Assembly (NCBI RefSeq): GCF_042687825.1
Contig: NZ_JBHUQE010000001.1
Coordinates: 301,874 to 365,873 of the forward strand
Direction: 5' to 3'
Length of the DNA stretch: 64,000 bases
Origin: Sedimentitalea sp042687825
GTDB taxonomy: Bacteria > Pseudomonadota > Alphaproteobacteria > Rhodobacterales > Rhodobacteraceae
The translations under genes were made by a program, and so were the position numbers. The notes under the pieces were generated by a model. The model had not been told where the DNA came from, ran no database searches, and saw nothing but the letters and a program-made list of their open reading frames with translations. Positions 50,729-59,458 of this stretch are shown one piece after another (positions within the stretch are counted from its first letter, which is position 1; every line of letters begins with the position of its first letter).

Positions 50729-51937
50729 TCAGCCCACCACGTTGAAATCCGGCCCATAGGGATAGCCGGTGATATTCTCGTTGCCGTCCTCGGTGATGAC
50801 CAGAATATCGTGTTCGCGATACCCGCCCGCGCCGGGCTGGCCCTGCGGGATGGTCAGCATCGGCTCCATGCTGATCACCATGCCCGGTTCCAGCACCGTG
50901 TCGATATCCTCGCGCAGTTCCAGCCCCGCCTCGCGCCCATAGAAATGGCTGAGCACGCCAAAGGAATGGCCATAGCCAAAGGTGCGGTATTGCAGCAGGT
51001 CGCGCTCGGCGAAGAACGCGTTGATCTTGTGCGTCACCTCGGCACAGCTGGCACCCGGCTGCAACAGCGACATGCCGTATTCATGAGCGGCGACATTGGC
51101 CTGCCAGATTTTCAGGCTGTCGGCATCGACCTCTTGCACGAACATCGTGCGTTCCAGCGCCGTGTAATAGCCCGAAATCATCGGAAAGGTGTTCAGTGAC
51201 AGGATGTCTCCGCGTTCCAGAACCCGCGCCGTCACCGGGTTGTGCGCCCCGTCGGTGTTGATGCCGGACTGGAACCAGACCCAGGTATCGCGATACTCGG
51301 CGTCGGGAAAGCGTTTGGCGATCTCGGCCTCCATGGCATCGCGCCCGGCCATCGCCACGTCGATCTCGCGCGCGCCGGCCCTGACCGCGTCGCGGATGGC
51401 ATAGCCCCCCACATCCGCCACCTGCGCGCCCTGTCGGATCAATGCGATCTCGGCCTCGGATTTGTGCATCCGCTGGCGCATGGTGGTTTCGAACAGATCG
51501 ACCATGGTCAGGGGCTGCAGGAAATCCTCGAGCTTGTCGCGCTGCATCAGCGTCAGGTGATCGCCCTCATAGCCAACGATCTTGCCGGTGCCGGCAACCG
51601 AGGCCACCGCGCGCCAGAAATTGTCGCGCTGCCAGTCGGTATAGGTGATGTTGTCGCAATAGCAGCGGCGCCAGGGCTGGCCCGCGTCAATGCCCGCGCT
51701 GATCGTCACGCAATCGGTTTCAGTCACGACCAGCCCATAGGGGCGGCCAAAGGAACAGTACACAAACCCGGAATAATAGGCGATATTGTGCATCGAGGTG
51801 AAGACGGCGGCATTGGCGCCGGCGGCCTCCATGCGCTCGCGCAGCTCGGCGATGCGCGCCTCGTATTCCGCCACGGCAAAGGGCAGCGGCGCCTTGGTGC
51901 CGTTGTGAAAACGATACATGTCAGGACGTGAGGTCAT
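50729..51937 (-). CDS. Creatinase (creatine amidinohydrolase)
   Basis: A 402-residue pita-bread-fold (M24 family) enzyme that matches Pseudomonas creatinase closely in length and motifs: FTSMHNIAYYSGFVYCSFGR, ITYTDWQRDN, WVWFQSGINTDGAHNPVTAR with the catalytic His, FGYGHSFGVLSHFYGREAGL and PMLTIPQGQPGAGGYREHDI. It hydrolyses creatine to sarcosine and urea and, unlike other M24 members, does not need metals. AAGGAGGG precedes the ATG. No creatininase or sarcosine oxidase gene lies nearby, so the downstream steps are encoded elsewhere or the substrate is a relative. Confidence 0.9.
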   Translation of the reverse strand: MTSRPDMYRFHNGTKAPLPFAVAEYEARIAELRERMEAAGANAAVFTSMHNIAYYSGFVYCSFGRPYGLVVTETDCVTISAGIDAGQPWRRCYCDNITYTDWQRDNFWRAVASVAGTGKIVGYEGDHLTLMQRDKLEDFLQPLTMVDLFETTMRQRMHKSEAEIALIRQGAQVADVGGYAIRDAVRAGAREIDVAMAGRDAMEAEIAKRFPDAEYRDTWVWFQSGINTDGAHNPVTARVLERGDILSLNTFPMISGYYTALERTMFVQEVDADSLKIWQANVAAHEYGMSLLQPGASCAEVTHKINAFFAERDLLQYRTFGYGHSFGVLSHFYGREAGLELREDIDTVLEPGMVISMEPMLTIPQGQPGAGGYREHDILVITEDGNENITGYPYGPDFNVVG

Positions 51938-52050
51938 GATTGACCCTCCTTTTCAGAAAGGTCCCGGCGTTCAGGACGTGGTACAGGAATCGCCCCGCGG
52001 CGACGCCATCGCCAAGGCTGGGCTCGGTTTGGCGGCAAACGCCGCGCAGA

Positions 52051-52836
52051 TCAAGCCGTCAAACGACGCACCAGGTCGCTTTTCGCATCCGTCAGCAAAT
52101 CGATCACGTCGAAATGGTGTCGATCGGGTACGATCATCTGCTCAACCGCCCAGCACTCTGACAACCATCGCGCCTGATCCAGAAAGGCCGGGCGTTCCTC
52201 TGCGCCCACCCAGACCGTGACCGTTGCATCGTGGCGGTCCTGCATGAAAAGCGGGCTTTCGGCCTCGGCATCCTGCAATGTCATCCGGAAATCCGCATTC
52301 ATCGATGTGCGCAACAGCGGCCGCAGATCGGACAGGGGCGATATTGGTGCCACCGTCGCCAGCCGGGCGGCAACCGGTTCGGGCAGCAGCCCGGGGGCCA
52401 GCATCCGCGCCGCCAGATGCCCGCCGGCGGAATGGCCAGTGATTGAAATCGGACCCCGGGTGTGACCGGCGATCACCTGCACCGCCGCCGCGATCTGGCG
52501 GGTGATCTGCGCGATCGAGACCTGCGGGCAGAGATCATAGCCGGGCATCGCCACCGCCCAGCCCCGCGCCAGCGGCCCGGCGGCCAGATGCGACCAGATG
52601 CTGCGATCGAACATGCGCCAATAGCCGCCATGGACAAAGATCACGGTGCCCCGGGGCCGACCCTGTGGCAGGAACAGATCATAGACCTGGCGCGCACCGG
52701 CCCCATAGGGCTGGCCCAGCCGGACCCATGGCCCCAGAACGTCGCGAAATGCCTGCGCCTGCATGTCCCAAAGCGCCGGAAAATCCGGACCGCCAGGAAT
52801 ATGTGCCGCGTTGGCATAGGCATCGTCCAAATCCAT
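52051..52836 (-). CDS. Alpha/beta hydrolase (arylformamidase-like)
   Basis: The 261-residue protein has the oxyanion motif VIFVHGGYWRMFDRS, the nucleophile elbow ITGHSAGGHLAARM, and a His-rich C-terminus (VPDRHHFDVIDLLTD) that would supply the catalytic Asp/His. The HGGYW motif is characteristic of kynurenine formamidase-type and related esterases. The real substrate is not known. The start at 52836 has GGGG upstream; the longer frame was rejected because it runs into gabD territory on the other strand. Confidence 0.85.
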   Translation of the reverse strand: MDLDDAYANAAHIPGGPDFPALWDMQAQAFRDVLGPWVRLGQPYGAGARQVYDLFLPQGRPRGTVIFVHGGYWRMFDRSIWSHLAAGPLARGWAVAMPGYDLCPQVSIAQITRQIAAAVQVIAGHTRGPISITGHSAGGHLAARMLAPGLLPEPVAARLATVAPISPLSDLRPLLRTSMNADFRMTLQDAEAESPLFMQDRHDATVTVWVGAEERPAFLDQARWLSECWAVEQMIVPDRHHFDVIDLLTDAKSDLVRRLTA

Positions 52837-52918
52837 TCGCACCCCGCATGTGGCCCTAGACAAATCTAGCCCCAACTGGTTTGGCTGCGCCAAGAGTTTT
52901 TTCTGGGAGACACGACTC

Positions 52919-54394
52919 ATGCTGGATGCAACAACGGACCTGAAATCGCTTTTGAACGATCCCGACCTGCTGGCCACCAAAGCCTATGTCGGCGGCCAAT
53001 GGATCGACGGCGACAACGGCACATTCGCGGTGACCAATCCGGCCCGTGGCGATGTTATCGCCGAGGTTGCCGACCTGAGCCGCGAGCAGGTCGCCGAGGC
53101 CATCGCGCAGGCCGAAGCCGCGCAAAAGGAATGGGCGGCCATGACCGGCAAGGAACGCGCCGGCCTGCTGCGCAAGTTTTTTGACCTGATGATGGAGAAC
53201 GCCCAGGACCTGGGCCGGATCCTGACCGCCGAACAGGGCAAGCCGCTGGCCGAAGCCGTCGGCGAGGTCGCCTATGGCGCGTCCTTCATCGAATTCTTTG
53301 GTGAAGAGGCCAAGCGGGTCTATGGCGAAACCATTCCCGGCCACCAGCGCGACAAGCGCATCACGGTGCTGAAGCAGCCCATTGGGGTCGCAGCCTCGAT
53401 CACGCCCTGGAATTTCCCCAACGCGATGATCACCCGCAAGGCCGCGCCGGCGCTGGCGGCTGGTTGTGCCTTTGTCGGCCGGCCGGCGATGGAAACGCCG
53501 CTGTCGGCGCTGGTGATGGGGGTTCTGGCCGAGCGCGCCGGCATCCCGGCGGGTGTGTTCAACATCGTCACCTCGTCCTCGGCCAGTTCCGTGGGCAAGG
53601 AATTCTGCGAGAATCCGGCGGTGCGCAAGCTGACCTTTACCGGGTCCACCGAAGTCGGCCGCATCCTGCTGAAACAGGCCGCGGATCAGGTGATGAAATG
53701 CTCGATGGAGCTGGGCGGCAACGCGCCGTTCATCGTCTTTGACGACGCCGATCTGGACGCGGCCGTCGAAGGCGCGATGATGTGCAAGTTCCGCAACAAC
53801 GGCCAGACCTGTGTCTGCGCCAACCGCATCTATGTGCAGGCCGGGGTCTATGACGCCTTTGCCGCCAAGCTGAAAGTCGCGGTCGAGAACCTGAATGTCG
53901 GCGATGGCCTGAACGAAGGCACCACCACCGGCCCGCTGATCAACGCCGAAGCCGTGGAAAAGGTGCTGGAACATCTGGGCGACGTGACCGCCAAGGGCGG
54001 CGAGGTGCTGACCGGCGGCCAGGCGCATGAACTGGGCGGCACCTTCTTTCAGCCCACGGTCGTCACCGGCGTCACCCAGGATATGGCCGTGGCCAAGGAA
54101 GAGACCTTCGGCCCGCTGGCACCGCTGTTCAAGTTCGACGACGTGGACGAGGTCATCGCCATGGCCAATGACACGATCTTTGGTCTGGCGGCCTATTTCT
54201 ATGCCAAGGATCTTTCCCGCGTCTACAAGGTGGCCGAAGCGCTGGAATATGGCATCGTCGGGGTCAATACCGGCATCATCAGCACCGAGGTCGCGCCCTT
54301 TGGCGGCGTCAAGCAGTCGGGGCTGGGCCGCGAGGGCAGCCATCACGGCATCGAGGACTTTCTCGAAATGAAATACATCTGCATGTCGGTCTGA
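52919..54394 (+). CDS. gabD: NAD(P)-dependent succinate-semialdehyde dehydrogenase
   Basis: The 491-residue aldehyde dehydrogenase has ITPWNFPNAMITRKAAPALA, the catalytic Glu in SMELGGNAPFIVFDD and the catalytic Cys in NNGQTCVCANRIYVQ, with PFGGVKQSGLGREGSHHGIE at the end. It oxidises succinate semialdehyde to succinate, the last step of GABA use. The cofactor-site Lys of most homologues is Arg here (VGRPAMETPLSAL). The start at 52919 (MLDATTDLKSLL) has GGGAGA upstream. A strong terminator follows. Confidence 0.94.
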   Translation: MLDATTDLKSLLNDPDLLATKAYVGGQWIDGDNGTFAVTNPARGDVIAEVADLSREQVAEAIAQAEAAQKEWAAMTGKERAGLLRKFFDLMMENAQDLGRILTAEQGKPLAEAVGEVAYGASFIEFFGEEAKRVYGETIPGHQRDKRITVLKQPIGVAASITPWNFPNAMITRKAAPALAAGCAFVGRPAMETPLSALVMGVLAERAGIPAGVFNIVTSSSASSVGKEFCENPAVRKLTFTGSTEVGRILLKQAADQVMKCSMELGGNAPFIVFDDADLDAAVEGAMMCKFRNNGQTCVCANRIYVQAGVYDAFAAKLKVAVENLNVGDGLNEGTTTGPLINAEAVEKVLEHLGDVTAKGGEVLTGGQAHELGGTFFQPTVVTGVTQDMAVAKEETFGPLAPLFKFDDVDEVIAMANDTIFGLAAYFYAKDLSRVYKVAEALEYGIVGVNTGIISTEVAPFGGVKQSGLGREGSHHGIEDFLEMKYICMSV

Positions 54395-54415
54395 GACCGA
54401 ACTGTAAAATTGCAG

Positions 54416-54444
54416 ACGGGGCGGTCCAGTGCCGCCCCGTTTTC
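54416..54444 (+). terminator. Rho-independent terminator of gabD
   Basis: ACGGGGCGG (54416-54424) pairs with CCGCCCCGT (54432-54440) over a seven-base loop, followed by TTTT and a further T-rich stretch. Confidence 0.85.
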
Positions 54445-54537
54445 GTTTGTGCCGCCCCCTGATCCGGCAGACAATCCATCGACTTTTTTGCCGCCTTCGC
54501 CAAGGATTGACCGCGCCGCCGCGTCCAAGTCTATGTG

Positions 54538-55080
54538 ATGCGTATGGATGCAAGCGACGAGGATCTGGCCATGGCCGCCGCCAGCGGCGATGCTGCGGCG
54601 TTTTCCGCCTTGCTGGACCGGCGCTATGACGGCCTGTTCCGTCTCGCCTTTCGTCTGACGGGATCGCGCACCGAGGCCGAGGATCTGACCCAGGACATCT
54701 GCGCCGCCCTGCCCGCGAAAATCGCACGGTTCAATGGGCGGGCGCAATTCACCACCTGGCTCTATCGGGTGGCCGTCAACGCCGCGCATGACCGCCGCCG
54801 CCGGGCGTCCAGCCATGCCCGCGCCGCCGAGGGCTGGGGCAATTGGGAAATCGCCCGCCGCGCGGCGGATGCCGAGACATCAGAACAGGTGGACTGGCTG
54901 GTAGCGGCGATGCGCGCCCTGCCCGACGATCTGCGCGACACGCTGGCGCTGGTGCTGGACGAGATGACCCATGCGCAGGCCGCCGGGATCCTGGGAATTT
55001 CCGAAGGCACGGTCAGCTGGCGCATTTCGCAGGCCAAGAAACGCCTGAAAGAGCTGCGCATGCAGGAGGCTCAGCAATGA
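54538..55080 (+). CDS. ECF-type RNA polymerase sigma factor
   Basis: A 180-residue sigma-70 family protein with region 2 (FSALLDRRYDGLFRLAFRLT, then AEDLTQDICAAL and QFTTWLYRVAVNAAHDRRRR) and region 4 (LPDDLRDTLALVLDEMTHAQ, AAGILGISEGTVSWRISQAK). ECF sigmas direct transcription of stress or envelope genes. Start codons GTG (54535), ATG (54538) and ATG (54544) are all possible. The stop overlaps the start of the VWA gene by four bases, and no typical zinc anti-sigma gene lies next to it. Confidence 0.92.
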   Translation: MRMDASDEDLAMAAASGDAAAFSALLDRRYDGLFRLAFRLTGSRTEAEDLTQDICAALPAKIARFNGRAQFTTWLYRVAVNAAHDRRRRASSHARAAEGWGNWEIARRAADAETSEQVDWLVAAMRALPDDLRDTLALVLDEMTHAQAAGILGISEGTVSWRISQAKKRLKELRMQEAQQ

Positions 55081-57056
55081 ATGACGATCTGAACGATCTC
55101 AGGGCCGCGATGCGCGCGGCAACGCCTGACCCGGATGCGGACGCCAAGAAGGCGCATCTGGCGCTGGCGCGGAAAAACTTTGCAACGTTCCAAGAATCGC
55201 GCGCCGGGGTGCGTCCCATGTCCGATCGCCCGAAACCGGGCCCCTGGACAGGAGTACGACAGATGCTGATCCCCCTCACCTCGCGCGCGGGTCTGACCGC
55301 GACCACCGCCATCATTGCCGTTGCACTGGTAACGCTGACCCCGATTCGCGACACCCTGCTGCCGCCCGATGTGCCGCTGTTGCGCCAGGTGCCCGCCCCG
55401 ACGCCGGCGACCGCACCGGAAAACGGACTACCGGCCGAGCTGCTCGAAATGGACGACAGGACCGCAACGGCCGCGCCGAAGGATGCCCCGATGACAGCGC
55501 CGATGGCGGAACCGGCCCAGGCCCTGACGGACAATCTGGCGCGGGGGCGCACGGCCAAGTCGGCGGCCCGCGTCCTGGGGGCATCCCCCCCCGGCGCGGC
55601 CCTTGAAACCGCGATCGCACCGCCGCCACCGATGCCTGACCGGATGTCGCCACAAGCGGAAGGCGAAAGCTATGCGAATGCCGATGCGAACCCTCTGAAC
55701 GTGACCGCCGAGACCCCGGTGTCGACCTTTTCCATAGATGTCGACACGGCCTCTTACGCGGTGCTGCGCAATTCTCTAATGGCCGGACGCATGCCGGCCC
55801 CGGATGCGGTGCGCATCGAGGAAATGGTCAACTATTTCCCCTATGCCTATCCCCGGCCAGAGGGCGATCAGGCGTTCCGGCCCACGGTTTCGGTGCTGCA
55901 GACGCCCTGGAACGCCGACACGCGGCTGGTGCATATCGGCATTCAGGGCGCGGTACCGGCGGCAGAGGATCGCCCGCCGCTGAACCTGGTCTTTCTGATC
56001 GACACGTCCGGTTCCATGGATCAACCCGCCAAGCTGGGGCTGCTGAAACAATCCTTTGCGCTGATGCTGGGACAGCTGCGGGAACAGGATCAGGTGGCCA
56101 TCGTCACCTATGCCGGCAGCGCCGGGCAGGTTCTGGCCCCCACCGCCGCCAGCGACCGCGGCGCCATCCTGGCGGCGTTGAACGCGCTGAATGCCGGCGG
56201 CTCGACCGCCGGTCAGGCCGGTCTGCAACAGGCCTATGCCATCGCCGCCGGCATGGCCGAGGACGGCGAGGTCAGCCGGGTGATTCTGGCGACCGATGGC
56301 GATTTCAATGTCGGGCTGTCCGATCCCGAGGCGCTGAAACACTTTATCTCGGAGCAGCGCGACGGTGGCACCTATCTCAGCGTGCTGGGATTTGGCCGGG
56401 GTAATCTGGACGATGCCACCATGCAGGCGCTGGCCCAGAACGGCAACGGTCAGGCGGCCTATATCGACACGCTGGCCGAGGCGCAAAAGGTGCTGGTGGA
56501 TCAACTGTCCGGGGCGCTGTTTCCGATTGCCGATGACGTCAAGATCCAGGTCGAGTTCAACCCCGCCACGGTCGCGGAATACCGGTTGATCGGCTATGAG
56601 ACCCGCGCACTTCGGCGCGAGGATTTCAACAATGACAGGGTCGATGCCGGCGATATCGGCGCCGGGCACGCGTTGACGGCGCTGTACGAGATCACCCCCG
56701 TCGGCTCGCCCGCGCAGCTCAGCGATCCGCTGCGCTATCGGTCCGCGCCCGCAGCCAAAGGTGCGCGCGACGAACTTGGCTATCTGCGCTTGCGCTACAA
56801 GTCCCCCGGCAACGACACCAGCCGCCTGATCGAACAGGCGATCACCGTCGACATGCCGGCCGGGACCGACACCGGGTTTGCCGCCGCGATCGCCGGTTTC
56901 GGCCAGGTGCTGCGCGGCGATGATACCTATCTGGGCGATTGGGACTATGATCAGGCCATCGCGCTGGCCAATGCCAACCGCGGTGCTGATCCCTATGGCT
57001 ATCGCACCGAGGCGGTCCGGCTGATGCGGCTAGCCAAAAGCCTGTCGGCACAGTGA
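55077..57056 (+). CDS. VWA-domain protein (YfbK-like), membrane-anchored, partner of the ECF sigma factor
   Basis: The 659-residue protein has a short cytoplasmic N-terminus, a transmembrane helix (about residues 68-85), a disordered Pro/Ala-rich linker, and then a VWA N-terminal segment (FSIDVDTASYAVLRN) and VWA domain with the MIDAS motif DTSGSMD starting at residue 309 (ILATDGDF further on). The C-terminal DUF3520-type region follows. It overlaps the sigma gene by four bases. Its short N-terminus could work as an anti-sigma region, which is inference. Function of YfbK proteins is not established. Confidence 0.9.
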   Translation: MNDDLNDLRAAMRAATPDPDADAKKAHLALARKNFATFQESRAGVRPMSDRPKPGPWTGVRQMLIPLTSRAGLTATTAIIAVALVTLTPIRDTLLPPDVPLLRQVPAPTPATAPENGLPAELLEMDDRTATAAPKDAPMTAPMAEPAQALTDNLARGRTAKSAARVLGASPPGAALETAIAPPPPMPDRMSPQAEGESYANADANPLNVTAETPVSTFSIDVDTASYAVLRNSLMAGRMPAPDAVRIEEMVNYFPYAYPRPEGDQAFRPTVSVLQTPWNADTRLVHIGIQGAVPAAEDRPPLNLVFLIDTSGSMDQPAKLGLLKQSFALMLGQLREQDQVAIVTYAGSAGQVLAPTAASDRGAILAALNALNAGGSTAGQAGLQQAYAIAAGMAEDGEVSRVILATDGDFNVGLSDPEALKHFISEQRDGGTYLSVLGFGRGNLDDATMQALAQNGNGQAAYIDTLAEAQKVLVDQLSGALFPIADDVKIQVEFNPATVAEYRLIGYETRALRREDFNNDRVDAGDIGAGHALTALYEITPVGSPAQLSDPLRYRSAPAAKGARDELGYLRLRYKSPGNDTSRLIEQAITVDMPAGTDTGFAAAIAGFGQVLRGDDTYLGDWDYDQAIALANANRGADPYGYRTEAVRLMRLAKSLSAQ

Positions 57057-57076
57057 ACGCACCGCCGAACGAAATC

Positions 57077-57107
57077 GCCCCGCACCGGTTCGCGTCCGGT
57101 GCGGGGC
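57077..57107. terminator. Hairpin terminator between convergent VWA and hsp20 genes
   Basis: GCCCCGCACCGG (57077-57088) pairs perfectly with CCGGTGCGGGGC (57096-57107) over a seven-base loop, followed by AAAACG. The 12-bp stem can serve both strands. Confidence 0.7.
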
Positions 57108-57140
57108 AAAACGTCGGACCGTGGCAAGTCGAAATGGCGG

Positions 57141-57614
57141 TCAGTTCACCGCCTTGGCATCGACCACATCGGTTTCCACCGCCTTGCTGTCGGATCCGGT
57201 GATCTCGATGCGGCGGGGTTTCAGCGCCTCGGGAATCTCGCGTTCGAGATCGATATGCAGCATGCCGTCGATATGGCTGGCGCCGGTCACGCGCACGTGA
57301 TCGGCCAGGTGGAAACGGCGCTCAAAGGCGCGGGTGGCGATGCCGCGATGCAGATAGGTGCGGTCATCGTCCTCTTCGGCCTTTCTGGCGGTCACCACCA
57401 GGGCGTTTTCCTTGACCTCGACGCCCAGGTCATTGCCAGAGAACCCGGCGACGGCGATCGAGATGCGATAGGAATCGGCAGCCGTTTTTTCGATGTTGTA
57501 GGGGGGATAGGTGGACTGGCTGACATCATTGGCCATCACGCGGTCCATCAGATCGGCGATCTGATCGAACCCGACGGTGGCACGGTGCAGCGGGGCAAAG
57601 TCAAATGTACGCAT
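57141..57614 (-). CDS. Hsp20/alpha-crystallin family small heat-shock protein
   Basis: A 157-residue protein starting MRTFDFAPLHRATVGFDQIA, with PPYNIEKTAADSYRISIAVA and the alpha-crystallin domain; the IbpA-type signature is GIATRAFERRFHLADHVRV, followed by HIDGMLHIDLEREIPEALKP. It binds unfolding proteins and passes them to DnaK/ClpB. The start at 57614 was set by homology. A consensus heat-shock sigma promoter lies at 57712-57740. Confidence 0.95.
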   Translation of the reverse strand: MRTFDFAPLHRATVGFDQIADLMDRVMANDVSQSTYPPYNIEKTAADSYRISIAVAGFSGNDLGVEVKENALVVTARKAEEDDDRTYLHRGIATRAFERRFHLADHVRVTGASHIDGMLHIDLEREIPEALKPRRIEITGSDSKAVETDVVDAKAVN

Positions 57615-57711
57615 GTCGTTATCCTCATCTTGCGAGCGATTTACGAAAGCCCTCCGGTTCGGACGGGCAGGTTCTGACATCGGAACCCGGTTCGGCATTC
57701 CGATGCGACAA

Positions 57712-57740
57712 AGATGGGGAGATGCAAAACCGGTTTCAAG
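57712..57740 (-). promoter_or_regulatory. RpoH (sigma-32) heat-shock promoter of hsp20
   Basis: Read on the minus strand, CTTGAAA (57740-57734) and CCCCATCT (57719-57712) are separated by 14 bases. This equals the enterobacterial sigma-32 consensus CTTGAAA, N11-15, CCCCATNT. The transcript would have a 5' leader of about 90 bases before the ATG, leaving room for thermosensing structure. Confidence 0.88.
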
Positions 57741-57744
57741 ACCT

Positions 57745-58575
57745 TTAGTTGCGGATAAACTTGGCCCCGGCAGGCCGGTGGCCCGTCCCGACACCGAGCC
57801 GCCTGGCCCCGGCGCCGACAGGACGCCGGTCGGCCCGCAATCGAACCTTGAGCCGGTCGACCACCGCCGGCAGCGCCATGCCGAACGCAACCTTGCGCCC
57901 CTCCACCACACCGCCGCCCGAGATCAGCGACAGGATGCGGCCGCGACCACCGACCCGGGCAAACACCGGCGCGCCGGACGAGCCAAAGGTCACGTCGCAG
58001 TCAAAGGCCATCAGGTCGTCCGCCTGCGCCACGATGCTGCAGCGGCGCTGGCGCGACAGCGCTTCGGAACGACCCTGACCATAAGAGGTGACACTGACGC
58101 CGCTGCCGACCCCCTGACCGGAATGCAGCACAAAGGGGTCGGCATCGCGGCTGGTGATCGGTTGCGCCAGGCGCAACAGCGCGACGTCATTTCGCACGCG
58201 GTCCAGATTGCCCGGCCCACCCGCATCGTAGTCTGGCGGCACCGCGATCTGGGCCACCGACCGATCCGCGATCGACACACTATCGCGCAGCCCGGCGCGA
58301 AAGGTCAGGGTCTCGGGCGCATGGCGTCGATGGGTGCGGCGATCAAAGACACAATGCGCGGCGGTCAGAACAAGGTCGGGCGCAATCAGGGTGCCGGTGC
58401 AATACCCGCGGCCACCGATCTCGAGCCGTCCGACCGCCTCCCAGCCCAACAGGTCCTCGCGGTCGGTCAGCCGGGCCAACCCGGTGGATTGCGCCTGTGT
58501 GGATTGCGCCTGTGCCGGCGGGACCGCGGTCAGCAGGCTCACCGCCAGCAACAGATATGTCACCCGGCGCGTCAC
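57745..58575 (-). CDS. Trypsin-like serine protease (second of a tandem pair)
   Basis: A 276-residue chymotrypsin-fold protease with a signal peptide (VTYLLLAVSLLTAVPPAQA), the catalytic His in LVLTAAHCVFD, Asp in VRNDVALLRLA and Ser in VTFGSSGAPVFAR. The usual GDSGGP is replaced by GSSGAP, as in the neighbouring paralogue. The C-terminus ends GAKFIRN. It overlaps the upstream paralogue by four bases, so both are made together in the periplasm or outside the cell. Confidence 0.88.
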   Translation of the reverse strand: MTRRVTYLLLAVSLLTAVPPAQAQSTQAQSTGLARLTDREDLLGWEAVGRLEIGGRGYCTGTLIAPDLVLTAAHCVFDRRTHRRHAPETLTFRAGLRDSVSIADRSVAQIAVPPDYDAGGPGNLDRVRNDVALLRLAQPITSRDADPFVLHSGQGVGSGVSVTSYGQGRSEALSRQRRCSIVAQADDLMAFDCDVTFGSSGAPVFARVGGRGRILSLISGGGVVEGRKVAFGMALPAVVDRLKVRLRADRRPVGAGARRLGVGTGHRPAGAKFIRN

Positions 58576-59393
58576 GGTTTGATGAACTTTGCCCCTGTGG
58601 TGCGCCGCGGCTGGCCGACGCTGATGCGGTTCACGTCCGGCGCCGGCGCGACCGCGTATCCGGCCCCGGCATCCAGCTGCGCGCGCAGCAATTCCAGGGG
58701 CTGGTCCAGCGCCGTGCCCAGCGCCACCCGCTGGCCTTCAACCTCGGCCTTGGCCGACACCACCGATACGATCCTCGGGGTGCCGTCGGCAAAGGAAAAG
58801 ATCGGCGCCCCGGACGAACCGTGATCGACGTCGCAGGACATGATCAGCACCCCCTGCTGGCGGGCCATCACGCTGCAGACCTGCTGCAGCGACGGTGCTT
58901 CGGCGCGACTCTTGGCGTAGGACACGACCCCCACCTGTTCGCCCTTGGCCGGCCTGCGAGCTGTCTGGAACGGCGTCACCGTGGTGTTGCGGATCGGTCG
59001 GTGTAACTGCAACAGGGCCACGTCGTTGCGCACACGTTCGGGCGAGACGGCATCACCATAGTCATAATCCGGGTGCACCACCGCCCGGCGCACCTGGCGA
59101 TAGGCCGAGGCCCGCCCGTTGCGCCATCCGGCCAGGAACTCGACACTTTCCGGGTCGATTCGGGCCTTTGAGTGGCTGTCATACAGGCAATGCGCCGCCG
59201 TCAGCACCAGATCGGGCGCGATCAGCGCGCCGGTGCAGAACCCGGCGCCGTCGATGTCCAGACGTCCCACGGCCTGCCAGTCGCGTCCGGCATCGGTGGT
59301 GTCCAGCCGCTGCAACGGCCCGTCCTGCGCGACGGCCAAAGTCGGGCACAGGATCAGAGACAGGCAGATCAGCAAATGGCGCAACGCAAACAC
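58572..59393 (-). CDS. Trypsin-like serine protease (first of a tandem pair)
   Basis: A 273-residue paralogue of the next gene with a signal peptide (LLICLSLILCPTLAVA), His in LVLTAAHCLYD, Asp in VRNDVALLQLHRP and Ser in VDHGSSGAPIFS. Six Cys residues are arranged as in its partner. The C-terminus ends GAKFIKP, nearly the same tail as the partner (GAKFIRN). It is the first gene of the pair and begins 65 bases after the glcF stop on the same strand. Substrate is unknown. Confidence 0.88.
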   Translation of the reverse strand: MFALRHLLICLSLILCPTLAVAQDGPLQRLDTTDAGRDWQAVGRLDIDGAGFCTGALIAPDLVLTAAHCLYDSHSKARIDPESVEFLAGWRNGRASAYRQVRRAVVHPDYDYGDAVSPERVRNDVALLQLHRPIRNTTVTPFQTARRPAKGEQVGVVSYAKSRAEAPSLQQVCSVMARQQGVLIMSCDVDHGSSGAPIFSFADGTPRIVSVVSAKAEVEGQRVALGTALDQPLELLRAQLDAGAGYAVAPAPDVNRISVGQPRRTTGAKFIKP

Positions 59394-59458
59394 TCCGAAT
59401 CCTCGTCAGACAGATCACTAGCGTGTTCTTGCGGCGAAATTGCGGCGATCCGCAATAT

